This document shows, piece by piece, positions 1 through 9,992 of a stretch of DNA of 64,000 nt. Within the stretch, counting starts at the first letter, position 1. The number at the start of each line of letters is the position of its first letter. Below the pieces are notes generated by a model. That model ran no database searches. It saw only the letters and a list, made by a program, of their open reading frames with translations, and was not told the DNA's origin. Both the position numbers and the translations under genes were made by a program. The stretch covers positions 188,050,627 through 188,114,626 of the forward strand of contig NC_091120.1 of NCBI RefSeq assembly GCF_040183065.1. Direction: 5' to 3'. Origin of the DNA: Periplaneta americana. Its lineage: Eukaryota; Arthropoda; Insecta; Blattodea; Blattidae.

Positions 1-750
1 CCTGTTCATAGAAACTTAAATTAATTAAGCGTTGTTTATCAAGCGCCTTACCATGGACCATAGACGTACTATTTCAAGTAATGAAAGGCCATTTGAACAC
101 GAACGATTTAATCTGCATAGAAAGATAAATGACTTTTACAGGGAACGTTCTTCTGCTTCAGTGGATAACTGGGTATTCAGGTCTGCAGACAAATGCATTG
201 TAATTCTCCATTCATTTGCACACACGAGAACACTTAAACATTAGTTTCTCTTAACCTCAGTGGCGGCACAAGTGAAGATAATATGGTCATATGATTTTAA
301 TTTCGTAGTGCGCGATATTTAATAAAATACAGTCATCCAAAATTTTTTAATTGAAGTGAAAAGAGCTAGTAGACGTCAAGATTCACTCAGAGTGGTGTAA
401 ATCTGAAATTTTGACACGTGCACCTATGGAATTATGGGAATGAGCGATGTGTTGAAGAGTAAGGGCCTATTTTAGGTCATTCGTATATCTCGTAAACAAA
501 ATGGATGCTTGCGCCGTAACATATAGTAAGAATCTTATGGTGGGGGTAAGTGAGCTAGCTTGATACAAGTAGAAGCGTAGCTAGGGAGGGAAGCTTCTGG
601 GTCCACATTCTTCTTCCCCTGACGCGCAGGTAGGTTTCACGACATACCGAATGGTCTGTACATTGTGTTGGAAACAGTTCCGGCAGTGTTTCCAACCTTT
701 TTCAGTGACAATTCCCACAAAGTCATCTAAATTTTTCCATTTTTTTTCCC
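1..750. other. Unassigned AT-rich sequence
   Basis: No recognisable gene, RNA or repeat boundary is visible. A 70-codon ORF at 32-244 (+) matches nothing I know and has no supporting context, so it is not called. Confidence 0.5.
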
Positions 751-799
751 CATGAAAAAATATTTAATTCCCACATTTTCTCCCATATTACAACACATT

Positions 800-869
800 A
801 TTTTACTTTCATTACTATTATTATTACTATTATTACTATTATTATTGTGTTTGTTGTTGTTGCTGCTGC

Positions 870-901
<32 letters not shown>

Positions 902-905
902 TTGA
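800..905. repeat. Trinucleotide microsatellite (ATT then TTG/TGC)
   Basis: Runs of ATT triplets pass into TTG and TGC triplets. Both strands stay open across it (poly-Leu on +, poly-Asn on -), so the overlapping ORFs at 727-1053 are artefacts. The following ~200 bases look like unique or old repeat sequence. Confidence 0.9.
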
Positions 906-1302
906 GTTGTTTAATCAACTGTTCGGAGACAGGTTTGAACCTCATAAGTAACACCAACAAGGCATCACTCAGGAGGCAACTAGGCCAGGAGATAATGGGG
1001 TAGGGTGGCCAGTTCCTTTCCCCTCCAATGTATACATTGTCGATTAGGTACATACTAATCAGACTTCAGATGCGTACAAACAATTGTTCTTCCTCTGTTA
1101 CATATCATCAAGTGAGATGTGCTGCCTGATCGTAGACATACATATCAGCCACAACTTCAATCAGAGATATTATTGTTATTATCATTATTAAAATTTATTA
1201 TTAGGGCACGATTTTATGTGCTATAAAATAGTATTGCTACTTAGTAAATATTTAACCACGGCCCCATACGCGTCTGATATCAAATATTTCCGGACACTTA
1301 GC

Positions 1303-2831
1303 TATGGGGCCAGTGTATGGGACCGTTGCCCACCCAGCATCGTTATGAACTTGGGGAGCAGTGGCGGCTCCTGCATATTTCTTAAGAGGAAAGAAATTAA
1401 CAGCACGAAATGACACCTTCTTGAATGAAACATGCTACAAATTAGCCTACATGCATACATGTAAGACCAGGTAGTGTTGGGGTTGCCCTTCCCTTCTGTA
1501 TAGCAATAATCTGTTCTTGTAAACTGAGTTTCCTAAATTGTCTAAAATATATTATGTTTTCACTTCCATTCATTGTTGAATAATTGCGCAAATTAATAAT
1601 TACAAGGAAATTCACAACCTCGTAGCATTTTTCGAGCACACTTCAGCATCACACGTGTTGTAAGAGACTAGCTACTAACTCGTAACCAGAACCGTTTTAC
1701 GGAAATGGAAATGGGAATGGGAAATAATCTGAGGAAAGCGAGAACACTGCACCCACCCACGTGGTCTGTGTTGCTACATGTACATTTTACAAGTTCAGTA
1801 TCACATGCTTTTGAAGAATGTCAGTTCTTGTAAAGTCATACTATCATTATTGTTCAAAGCTGCCGGTGGCCGATTAATTTTTTATGTTAAAAATAATGTA
1901 GTTTGGAGTACCTACTTTCAGTTTCATATATATATTTGTACAAAACTGACAACTTGGTTGTTGCCCTGTCTAGTAAACAATGTATAGAAGTGAATTTCAG
2001 GGGCCAACTACGTACAACTACTTCCTCTTTGTTTTATATAAACCCGACTTTAACTTTCAAATATCCACGAAAGTTTCAAACCATGAATAGTAGCCTATAT
2101 AAAGTGCAATGAATAATATTTTTGATTTATAATTTTAAAAAATTTACATGGTGTCTTTCATAGCGTTGTGTTAAAACTGTTTTTGTTGTGTCTCCTCCTA
2201 GATGTGTTATAGTCTGGTTGAATGCAACATCGTTAGATGACAGCGGTAGCGAGCTTGCTGCACGACCAGTCGGTTTCAATTTCCCGCCCATGACTGATTC
2301 AGAGGAGGATCTCCTCCCTCTCCGTTCATTTACTTGCTTTAAAACTCTGCTTCTTTCTCTGGCCGCTACTGCGCTGTTGTCTATGTTTGTTAACTGCAGT
2401 AGAGGAGGAATGGAGTGCCTTTCCTCCACACAGACAATCTCGGATCTTTCTCAGAGTTTTCTACAGCACATGAGCGCGCGTCGTTTAAAACTTGATCAAC
2501 CGAATTTTTCTTATAGCTGTGAACTTAAAAATTATCGAATCTTCCTCTAATTTCAAGGCACATATTTTATTTGGTATTTACTTTCAAAAGAAGAAAGTGT
2601 GAGGAGGACGTTCCTCCCTTCCCTCCCCCGAGGAGCCGCCACTGTTGGGGAGCTATGATATTTAGCGAAATCTGGTTACGAAAGCCAGCTGTAACTGTTC
2701 GGAGGATCATCGTGCTAACCATACGATACCTCCATTCTTGTTGGATGATCGTCCACCTCTGTTTCGGCATGTGGACGTGAGGCCAGCAGGCGGCTGGTCG
2801 GTCGTGGTCCTTCATGGGCTGTCGTGCCTCG

Positions 2832-2832
<1 letters not shown>
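1303..2832 (+). mobile_element. SINE-like repeat (family g) split by hAT-1
   Basis: Bases 1303-1358 and 2645-2832 together match, in reverse complement, the uninterrupted copy at about 7150-7450. Shared landmarks are the stretch around CCCACCCAGCATCG, then GGGGAGCTATGATAT, then the end around GTGAGGCCAGCAG. The 7150-7450 copy has a tRNA-type B box (GGTTCGAATCC read on its minus strand), which suggests a tRNA-related SINE. The interruption between the two halves is the hAT-1 insertion at 1359-2644. An ATT microsatellite at 2833-2873 forms the tail. Confidence 0.75.
1359..2644 (-). mobile_element. hAT-1 non-autonomous DNA transposon, copy 1
   Basis: The element starts CAGTGGCGGCTCC and ends with the reverse complement GGAGCCGCCACTG. 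It is flanked by a perfect 8-bp duplication TTGGGGAG (1351-1358 and 2645-2652). An 8-bp duplication with termini beginning CAG is the hAT signature. On the minus strand (1639-1442) a short open stretch reads FRKLSLQEQIIAIQKGRATP, which resembles the N-terminus of ZMYM1-like hAT transposases (recall). The catalytic body is absent, so this is an internally deleted derivative. A second copy in the opposite orientation lies at 23737-25032. The overlapping ORFs at 2127-2550 are conserved between copies only as part of the element. Confidence 0.88.

Positions 2833-2873
<41 letters not shown>
2833..2873. repeat. (ATT)n microsatellite
   Basis: About 14 uninterrupted ATT triplets at the 3' end of the SINE-like repeat; it probably grew from the element tail. 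Confidence 0.95.
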
Positions 2874-2875
<2 letters not shown>

Positions 2876-3057
2876 TTAGTTGTGTTGTGGGAAGCAATGT
2901 ATAGGCCTATTATGTGCAATCACAGAAACCTTAAAAAATATATAAAATTTATTTGCCCCCTTTAGGCATTATTAGACTAAAAAGTGGAAGATTTAAACTT
3001 CGTAACGTTGTAAATCAGGCTTTCTCAACCGTAACGTGTTATAAAAAAGTAATCTAC

Positions 3058-3615
3058 AACATATCAAGGACATTATGACGAAATGAAGAGAAACGAATAG
3101 AAGCATTTGAAATGTGGATATGGAGAAGAATGAAGCGTGTGAAGTGGACAGACAGAATAAGAAATGAAGCTGTGCTGGAAAGAGTGGGTGAAGAAAGAAT
3201 GATGCTGAAACTGATCAGGAAGAGGAAAATGAATTGTTTGGGTCACTGGCTGAGAAGAAACTGCCTACTGAAGGATGCACTGGAAGGAATGGTAAACGGT
3301 AGAAGAGTTCGGGGCAGAAGAAGATATCAGATGATAGACGACATTAAGATATTTGCTCCTGCCACGAGCTTTCCTCCCGTTCACCATTCTTTCCAGTGTA
3401 TTCAGTAGGCAGTTTCTTCTCAGTCAGTGACCCAGCCAATTTCTTTTTCTCTTCCTGATCAGTTTCAGCATTATTCTTTCTTCACCCATTCTTTCTAGCA
3501 CAGCTTCATTTCTTATTCTGTCTGTCAATTTAACATGCTCCATTCTTCTCCACATCCGTATTTCAAATGCTCCTATTCGCTTTTCTTCACTTCATCGTAA
3601 TGTTCATGTTTCTGC
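3058..3615. repeat. Long imperfect inverted repeat made from LINE ORF2 ends
   Basis: Bases ~3058-3326 and ~3360-3615 are the same sequence in opposite orientation, with a spacer of only ~35 bases. The left arm read on + gives a reverse-transcriptase C-terminal stretch (WTDRIRNEAVLERVGEERMM, then KRKMNCLGHWLRR) typical of insect LINE ORF2 proteins. The right arm carries the same stretch on the minus strand with scattered substitutions. A transcript would fold into a ~250-bp hairpin. The reading frame on + at 3112-3408 is only a fragment and is not a gene. Confidence 0.85.
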
Positions 3616-4258
3616 CCCTTACAATGCCACACTTCCTTTCAGTTCTTCGGTAAAAAATCTTGGCATTCACATGGATAATAATCTCAACTGGAACATGCAA
3701 ATCACAGAAACCTGCAGAAAAGTATATTCTATTATCCATGTGCTAAAAAGGATAAATGTTCATCTCCCCTCTTGCTTAAAAAAGTCCCTTGTGCAGACGC
3801 TTGTATTTCCCTATTTTAACTATGCTGACATTTTACTGACTGACCTCTCCAGCGACAACAAAACGAAACTTCAACGTGCTCGTAACTTGTGTGTACGTTT
3901 TGTAAGCAATGTTCGTAAATATGATCATATTACCCCATCCCTGGAAGCAATAGGTTGGCTTAAACTAGATAAAAAAATAAATTTACATTCACTTCTCCTT
4001 CTCTTCGAAATCTTGAACTCTTCTATTCCTTCGTACCTGTCGTCTCGCTTCACTTACCTTTCTTCCCACCACAATCTGAACACACGCTCTCGCCATGAAA
4101 CAATACTAACAATACCATCCCATCGCACCTCCTCATACTCATCCTCTTTCACAATAGCCCTGCCAAGACTCTGGTATTCGTTACCTGCTAGCATTTGGGA
4201 CTGTCGAAATAAAATTGAATTCAAACGCAAACTTACTAGGCACTTGATCAGTAATTGA
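3605..4258 (+). pseudogene. LINE ORF2 C-terminal fragment (reverse transcriptase family)
   Basis: The open frame begins upstream of the Met at 3671 (SSVKNLGIHMDNNLNWNMQI) and ends at a stop at 4256-4258. It holds only the region downstream of the polymerase domain: the thumb-like segment (VFPYFNYADILLTDLS), a Cys/Arg-rich stretch (LQRARNLCVRFVSN) and the conserved C-terminal region ending LWYSLPASIWDCRN. No RT catalytic YADD, endonuclease or promoter is present. It is a dead 5'-truncated copy whose remaining ~195 codons are uninterrupted, so the insertion is not ancient. It is not a host gene. Confidence 0.85.
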
Positions 4259-4459
4259 GACTCGTTCAGACATGGTTTCTTGTAAATAGTTCTCTTAATC
4301 TATCACAAAATATTTCAATATATGGTAAATTCATCACTATAGAATTTTGTTATTCTAGGTTTAATTTATAATTCAATAAATACAAAAATATTCTTTGTCC
4401 TTAACTTCTATGATTAAATGTCTAGCTTTCATTACTCAGGTAATCTTGTCGTACTTTTA

Positions 4460-6390
4460 TAATTTTTTGTAGTTGTAATTGTAAATTTAATACTAATTGT
4501 AATGCTATTTGTAATTGTACTTGTAAATTTAATACTAATTGTAATGTCAGGGTGTTTGAGAATAAGGTGCTTAGGAAAATATTTGGGGCTAAGCGGGATG
4601 AAGTTACAGGAGAATGGAGAAAGTTACACAACGCAGAACTGCACGCATTTTATTCTTCACCTGACATAATTAGGAACATTAAATCCAGACGTTTGAGATG
4701 GGCAGGGCATGTAGCACGTATGGGCGAATCCAGAAATGCATATAGAGTGTTAGTTGGGAGACCGGAGGGAAAAAGACCTTTAGGGAGGCCGAGACGTAGA
4801 TGGGAGGATAATATTAAAATGGATTTGAGGGAGGTGGGGTATGATGATAGAGACTGGATTAATCTTGCACAGGATAGGGACCGCTGGCGGGCTTATGTGA
4901 GGGCGGCAATGAACCTTCGGGTTCCTTAAAAGCCATTTGTAAGTAAGTATGTTATTTGTAATTGTAATTGTAAATTTAATACTAATTGTAATTGTAATTG
5001 TAAATTTAACACTAATTGTAATGTTATTTGTAATTGTAATTGTAAATTTAACACTAATTGTAATGTTACTTGTAATTGTAATTGTAAATTTAATACTGAT
5101 TGTAATGTTATTTGTAATTGTAATTGTAAATTTAATACTGATTGTAATGTTATTTGTAATTGTAATTGTAAATTTAATACTAATTGTAATTTTATTTGTA
5201 ATTGTAATTGTAAATTTAATATTAATTGTAATGTTATTTGTAATTGTAATTGTAAATTTAATACTAATTGTAATGTTATTTGTAATTGTAATTGTAAATT
5301 TAATACTAATTGTAATGTTATTTGTAATTGTAATTGTAAATTTAATACTAATTGTAATTTTATTTGTAATTGTAATTGTAAATTTAATACTAATTGTAAT
5401 TTTATTTGTAATTGTAATTGTAAATTTAATACTAATTGTAATGTTATTTGTAATTGTAATTGTAAATTTAATACTAATTGTAATTTTATTTGTAATTGTA
5501 ATTGTAAATTTAATACTAATTGTAATTTTATTTGTAATTGTAATTGTAAATTTAATACTAATTGTAATGTTATTTGTAATTGTAATTGTAAATTTAATAC
5601 TAATTGTAATATTATTTGTAATTGTAATTGTAAATTTAATACTAATTGTAATATTATTTGTAATTGTAATTGTAAATTTAATACTAATTGTAATTTTATT
5701 TGTAATTGTAATTGTAAATTTAATACTAATTGTAATTTTATTTGTAATTGTAATTGTAAATTTAATACTAATTGTAATGTTATTTGTAATTGTAATTGTA
5801 AATTTAATACTAATTGTAATTTTATTTGTAATTGTAAATTTAATACTAATTGTAATGTTATTTGTAATTGTAATTGTAAATTTAATACTAATTGTAATGT
5901 TATTTGTAATTGTAATTGTAAATTTAATACTAATTGTAATTTTATTTGTAATTGTAAATTTAATACTAATTGTAATGTTATTTGTAATTGTAATTGTAAA
6001 TTTAATACTAATTGTAATGTTATTTGTAATTGTAATTGTAAATTTAATACTAATTGTAATGTTATTTGTAATTGTAAATTTAATACTAATTGTAATGTTA
6101 TTTGTAATTGTAATTGTAAATTTAATACTAATTGTAATGTTATTTGTAATTGTAATTGTAAATTTAATACTAATTGTAATTTTATTTGTAATTGTAAATT
6201 TAATACTAATTGTAATGTTATTTGTAATTGTAATTGTAAATTTAATACTAATTGTAATGTTATTTGTAATTGTAATTGTAAATTTAATACTAATTGTAAT
6301 GTTATTTGTAATTGTAAATTTAATACTAATTGTAATGTTATTTGTAATTGTAATTGTAAATTTAATACTAATTGTAATTTTATTCTTCAT
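4460..6390. repeat. 42-bp minisatellite inside a LINE 3' UTR, with 120-bp higher-order repeat
   Basis: The unit is 42 bases, with core TAATGTTATTTG, two TAATTG blocks and TAAATTTAATACTAATTG. Some units have one fewer TAATTG (36 bases). Roughly 35 units lie between 4949 and 6390 and about two more precede 4548. From ~5820 to 6380 the order becomes a strict 36+42+42 cycle, giving an exact 120-base period. Units are multiples of three, so both strands stay open for ~480-536 codons. Those ORFs encode only repeated hydrophobic residues and are not genes. Confidence 0.95.
4548..4948 (+). mobile_element. Second LINE family, short 5'-truncated insertion in the minisatellite
   Basis: The insertion starts after TAATGT (4547) and ends in a TAAGTAAGT tail; the array resumes in the same repeat phase with a 4-bp ATGT overlap (4044-style flank at 4544-4547 and again at 4949-4952). 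Its 125-codon frame (4552-4929) reads FENKVLRKIFGAKRDEVTG, then a LRWAGHVARMG motif, a GRPEGKRPLGRPRRRWEDN basic stretch and the terminal MNLRVP. This is the ORF2 C-terminus of the same LINE family as 16545-17391 and 25033-25957. The frame is intact but far too short to be functional. Confidence 0.88.
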
Positions 6391-6481
6391 ATTATAGTTG
6401 TAATCCCCTGCTAGAGGGGCAGAGAAGGTCTGACGGCCTTATCTCTACCAGGTTAAATAAATAAATATCTCAATTAATTAA

Positions 6482-7140
6482 TAAAAAATAAATAAATAAA
6501 TACTGAAGCACTTCACTAGTCTCTTCCTTGTGGACGCATAAAATTGTATAGAAGTAAATAAATACCATCTTTGTGATTATAAATAAAATGATACTTTACC
6601 AACCTCAACTTACACTGTATACTCTTCTGTCATGCAGGTTGCTGCTACGAGTGTGTGCGAAGCGTACATCCACGCAGGTCTCACGTTTCCAGGGATCTCG
6701 GGATTGCAGTAATTAACGAGGTAATGTGCTAATAAATGAATATTAATAAATGTAGGAAAGAAACAATTACTAACCTCTTCTACTTTATAAGGAATAGCAA
6801 GCAGAACAAATCTAAAGGTCGAAAAGATGTCAGGAATAGCAACAAAGCAGCAATAGGTGGTGGATTAAAGTGACGATGTTGTAAACAAGAAATCAACTTT
6901 GATGCCCAAAACTAAAAATACTGGAACAATGAAAATAGCATCTTTTGTATCATTATTTTGATTGAAATGTAAATTTTTGTTTTGTCTTAATGTTACGAAA
7001 CAACATAAATATGCGACATTTTTTTTAACAAGCTATGTTTTTCTCTCTTTTTTGTTAGCGTGAATCGTTTATGCTCTTGACATTCGAGAAATCTGGCTGT
7101 ACGTTTTCATTACAGTAGACGTAGGATGATTGCAATTTTT
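6482..7140. other. Unassigned sequence with one candidate exon-like island
   Basis: AT-rich sequence with no recognised element. Bases ~6641-6719 are notably GC-richer and sit between a pyrimidine-rich stretch ending CAG and a GAG|GTAATG donor-like site; one frame is open through it. The evidence is weak and no protein family is recognisable. Confidence 0.25.
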
Positions 7141-7149
7141 TGTATTTTA

Positions 7150-7450
7150 CCGTGGCGCTACAGCCCGTGAAGGGCCTAGACCGACCAGCCGGCTGCTGGC
7201 CTCACGCCCACATGCCGAAGCAGAGGTGGACGATCATTCAACCAGAATGGAGGTGTCGTGTGGTTAGCACTATGATCCCCCAGCCGTTATAGCTGGTATT
7301 CGCAAACGGATTTCGCTACATATCATAGCTCCCCAAGTGCATCACGATGCTGGGTGGGCACCGGTCCCATACACTGGCCGAAATTTCATGATAAAATTTC
7401 TTCCCCCATGAGGATTCGAACCAGCGCGCATTCCGTAACGCGAGTCCTAG
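7150..7450 (-). mobile_element. SINE-like repeat (family g), uninterrupted copy
   Basis: On the minus strand it begins with a tRNA-type B box (GGTTCGAATCC) near 7415 and runs to about 7150 (GGGCTGTAGCGCCACGG). It provides the empty-site reference for the hAT-1 insertion at 1359-2644, because GTGCCCACCCAGCATCG is followed directly by the GGGGAGCTATGATAT block. Confidence 0.75.
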
Positions 7451-7486
7451 GGACATGATTGCAATTATGATGTTTTAAAACAAAAT

Positions 7487-7776
7487 GGCGGCCGGGTAGC
7501 TCAGTTGGTAGAGCAGCTGGCTACGGACTGGAAGGTCCGGGGTTCGATCCCAAATGTTGACAGGATTTTTTCTCGTTGCCAAACTTTGAGAACGGCCCCG
7601 AGGTTCACTCAGCCTCCTATAAAATTGAGTACCGGGTCTTTCCCGGGGGTAAAAGGCGGTCAGAGCGTGGTGCCGACCACACCACCTCATTCTAGTGCCG
7701 AGGTCATGGAAAGCATGGGGCTCTACCTCCATACCCCCCAAATGCCTTCATGGCATATTACGGGGTACCTTTACCC
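7487..7776 (+). mobile_element. tRNA-derived SINE (family a), full copy
   Basis: A 290-bp insertion flanked by the 12-bp duplication TTAAAACAAAAT (7475-7486 and 7777-7788). It starts with a tRNA-like head having an A box (TAGCTCAGTTGG) and a B box (GGTTCGATCCC). A ~200-bp body (ACGGCCCCGAGGTTCACTCAG ... GCATGGGGCTCTACCTCC) follows, then a short T-rich tail. The head cannot be folded into a convincing modern tRNA, so it is not a tRNA gene. The ORFs on both strands (7475-7780) are incidental. A relative lies at 19091-19382. Confidence 0.9.
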
Positions 7777-7804
7777 TTAAAACAAAATAGTTTCGAACCC
7801 AGCA

Positions 7805-8287
7805 ACTAGTGTACGTGTGTGTGTGTGTGTTTTTGTGTGTATGTGTGTTTTTTGTGTGTGTGTGTGCTTTTGTGTGTGTGTGTGTTTTTGTGTGTGCGTG
7901 TGTGTTTTTGTGTGTGCGTGTGTGTGTTTTTGTATGTGCGTGTGTGTGTTTTTGTGTGTGTGTGTGTGTTTTTGTGTGTGTGTGTTTTTTTGTGTGTGGG
8001 TGTGTTTTTTTGTGTGTGTGTGTGTGTTTTTTTGTGTGTGTGTGTGTTTTTTGTGTGTGTGTTTTTTGTGTGTGTGTGTTTTTTTGTGTGTGTCTGTTTT
8101 TGTGTGTGTCTGTTTTTGTGTATGTGTGGTTTTTTGTGTGTGTGTTTTTTGTGTGTGTGTTTTTGTGTGTGTGTGTGTGTTTGTGTGTGTGTTTGTGTGT
8201 GTGTGTTTTTGTGTGTGTGTTTGTGTGTGTGTGTTTTTGTGTGTGTTTGTGTGTGTGTGTGTGTGTGTGTATGTGTGTGTGTGTGCC
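7805..8287. repeat. GT-rich tandem repeat (TTTTTGTGTGTGTG units)
   Basis: Almost pure alternation of short T runs and (GT)n. All forward frames are open and rich in Cys/Val; the reverse frame is His/Thr-rich. These long ORFs (158-200 codons) are compositional artefacts. Confidence 0.95.
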
Positions 8288-8645
8288 GTAAATAATATCA
8301 TTGATTTCAGGTTTTTATTCTTTCAGATACTTAAAGAAAGTTTAATACAATTTTGTTCGTTTTTTATTTCTTTTCAAGATAAAAATTGTTTATATCAGTT
8401 TTTATGCGAAATGTCCTAAGACAAATTCCTGTATATTCAGTAAAAAAAAGGCCTGTAATCAACTGAATATGTTAATTTTTCCTTGAAATTATTCAAACCT
8501 GCTTTACAGGGAGCTTCTACCTGAAAGCCAGATTTGGAAATCTTTCTTTGTTCTTAACTTCTACAATAAACTGTCTAGCCTTTAAATTAATCAGTTAATC
8601 TTTTAGTACTTTGAACCCCGGAACAATTTTTCCTTGAAATTATTC
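8285..8645. repeat. Dispersed repeat plus scrambled SINE/LINE 3' pieces
   Basis: Bases 8285-8400 (CGTAAATAATATCATTGATT ...) match 19425-19520, an unclassified dispersed repeat. Bases ~8475-8540 and ~8612-8645 are tail pieces of SINE family b (TTCCTTGAAATTATTCAAA). Between them (8545-8608) is a forward-oriented piece of the CR1-like LINE 3' UTR, opposite to the LINE that follows. The block looks like an inversion or template-switch scar. Confidence 0.55.
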
Positions 8646-8801
8646 AAAGAAAGATTTTTTTACTTAAGTAAAAATTAAACCTACTCTACGCAGTAAGAAA
8701 CTGCTTAATAAGTTTGTTTTTGAACACTGCTAAATTCCAACATTCTGAGATGTCACTGGGTAGGGTATTCCACAGGCGCGATAGAGAGATTGTGTATGAT
8801 G

Positions 8802-9357
8802 TATGTATGTATTTATTAACACTATAATTGGGTATACACCCGGTGGCAGTGATATATAATATACAATAATTACAATTACATGAAACAAAATAAAATAAAC
8901 GTAAATGAAATAAAATAAAATATAACGTAAATCTATAAATAGTAGATGCAATAAACCTAAGACTATAAATAAAAACTATTCTATAATAACGCCTACGATA
9001 AGCAAAAGTAAATCTAACTTATAAGTACTTCTATTTTACCCAGCTATTGCCAATTTAAATAATTACATATCACCTTAATTAATTACATAGCAACTTAATT
9101 ACATATCATCTTAATTAATTACATATCACCTTAATTTATTTACACATCAACTAAATTACATATCATCTTAATTAACTACATATCAACTTATATTAATTAC
9201 ATATCAACTCAATTAGTTACATGACACAACTTAAATAATTACACTGCACCTCCAATTACATTTTCAGTCTAATCTTCTCAACCTTTCCTTAAATGTATTG
9301 ATTTTAAGAGGACCACCCTGAAAGATTGCCGCAGGTAAGCTGTTCCAGTCTAAAATC
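8802..9357 (-). mobile_element. Third LINE family, 3'-end insertion
   Basis: Flanked by ATGATG on both sides (8796-8801 and 9358-9363), with the empty site visible near 37816. On the minus strand it starts with the last ~30 codons of an ORF2 (LDWNSLPAAIFQGGPLKIN ... RLRRLD then stop). It continues into an AT-rich 3' UTR (many ACATATCAACTTAATTA-like repeats) and ends near the TATGTATGTATTTATT tail. It is strongly 5'-truncated. Confidence 0.8.
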
Positions 9358-9404
9358 ATGATGAATACGATGATGTCTTATGTGTTGGTATGGCTAGTAT
9401 GCGG

Positions 9405-9992
9405 CTATTTTGCGTGCGTGTGAAGAGATTGTGATACGATGACAGGTAACTGAAACGGGAGACAAGGTAGGTAGGTGTAGAAGGTGAAGGACTTGGAAAA
9501 GGAGAACAAAGGAATGAAAATTTCTACGTTCGTTAAGTCGTAGCCAGTTAAGAATTTGGAAAGATGGGGTAATGTGGACATCGAAGCGAACACAATAATT
9601 ATGAACACGTTGTAATCTTTGCGACTGGTTGACATTGAGGTCAGTCAGTAGAAAATCACAATAATCGAAGTGGGGCATTACTAGTGTTTCCACTAGTATA
9701 TTTTTGAGTGATAACGGGAGAAATTTTTGAATGCTGTTTAAGGAATGAAATATGGAAAGCACTTTTTTGTTAATATGGGTTACTTGGTTATTCCAGTTTA
9801 AATGTGTATCGGAGTAAATTCCAAGGTTTTTAACACAGGAACCAAAGGGATTATTGTGTCGTTTAATTTGACTGGAAGAGCAGGAGTAATGTTGCATAAT
9901 AGACGTTGATGTCCCACTAGGATTGGTTGTGATTTTCTTGCATTGAGAGTCAAACCAAACTTTCTGGTCCATGCAGATATCGATTCAAGGTC
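9405..9992 (-). pseudogene. LINE ORF2 C-terminal fragment of copy ii
   Basis: The minus-strand frame includes SCVKNLGIYSDTHLNWNNQV, a VETLVMPHFDYCDFLLTDL segment and the LQRVHNYCVRF motif. These line up with the 241-codon version at 37709-38434. Compared with that copy, ~16 codons around CVRF are missing and the frame breaks near 9480. It is a pseudogene of the retrotransposon, with no host role. Confidence 0.8.

Larger units (their letters stand above)
3605..6480 (+). mobile_element. CR1/Jockey-like LINE, 5'-truncated, with satellite-expanded 3' UTR (copy i)
   Basis: This one element contains the end of ORF2 (to 4258), a 3' UTR, a giant tandem expansion (about 4460-6390) and the family 3' terminus near 6400-6450 (GAGGGGCAGAGAAGG... 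ACGGCCTTATCTCTACC, then AAATA repeats). The minus-strand copy at 37440-38488 has the same order of blocks but only ~60 bases of TAATTG-like sequence where this copy has ~1.9 kb. Other members in the window are the nested copy at 8640-11445, 9993-11269 (+) and 52635-53535 (+). A second LINE family is inserted at 4548-4948. Confidence 0.82.

Noticed and set aside
2188-2550. Secreted or host protein at 2188-2550
   Set aside because: The frame lies entirely inside hAT-1; the copy at 23.8-24.2 kb is disrupted and no domain is recognisable.
7777-8419. Cys/Val-rich and His/Thr-rich ORFs
   Set aside because: Products of a (GT)n/T-run tract, open on both strands.
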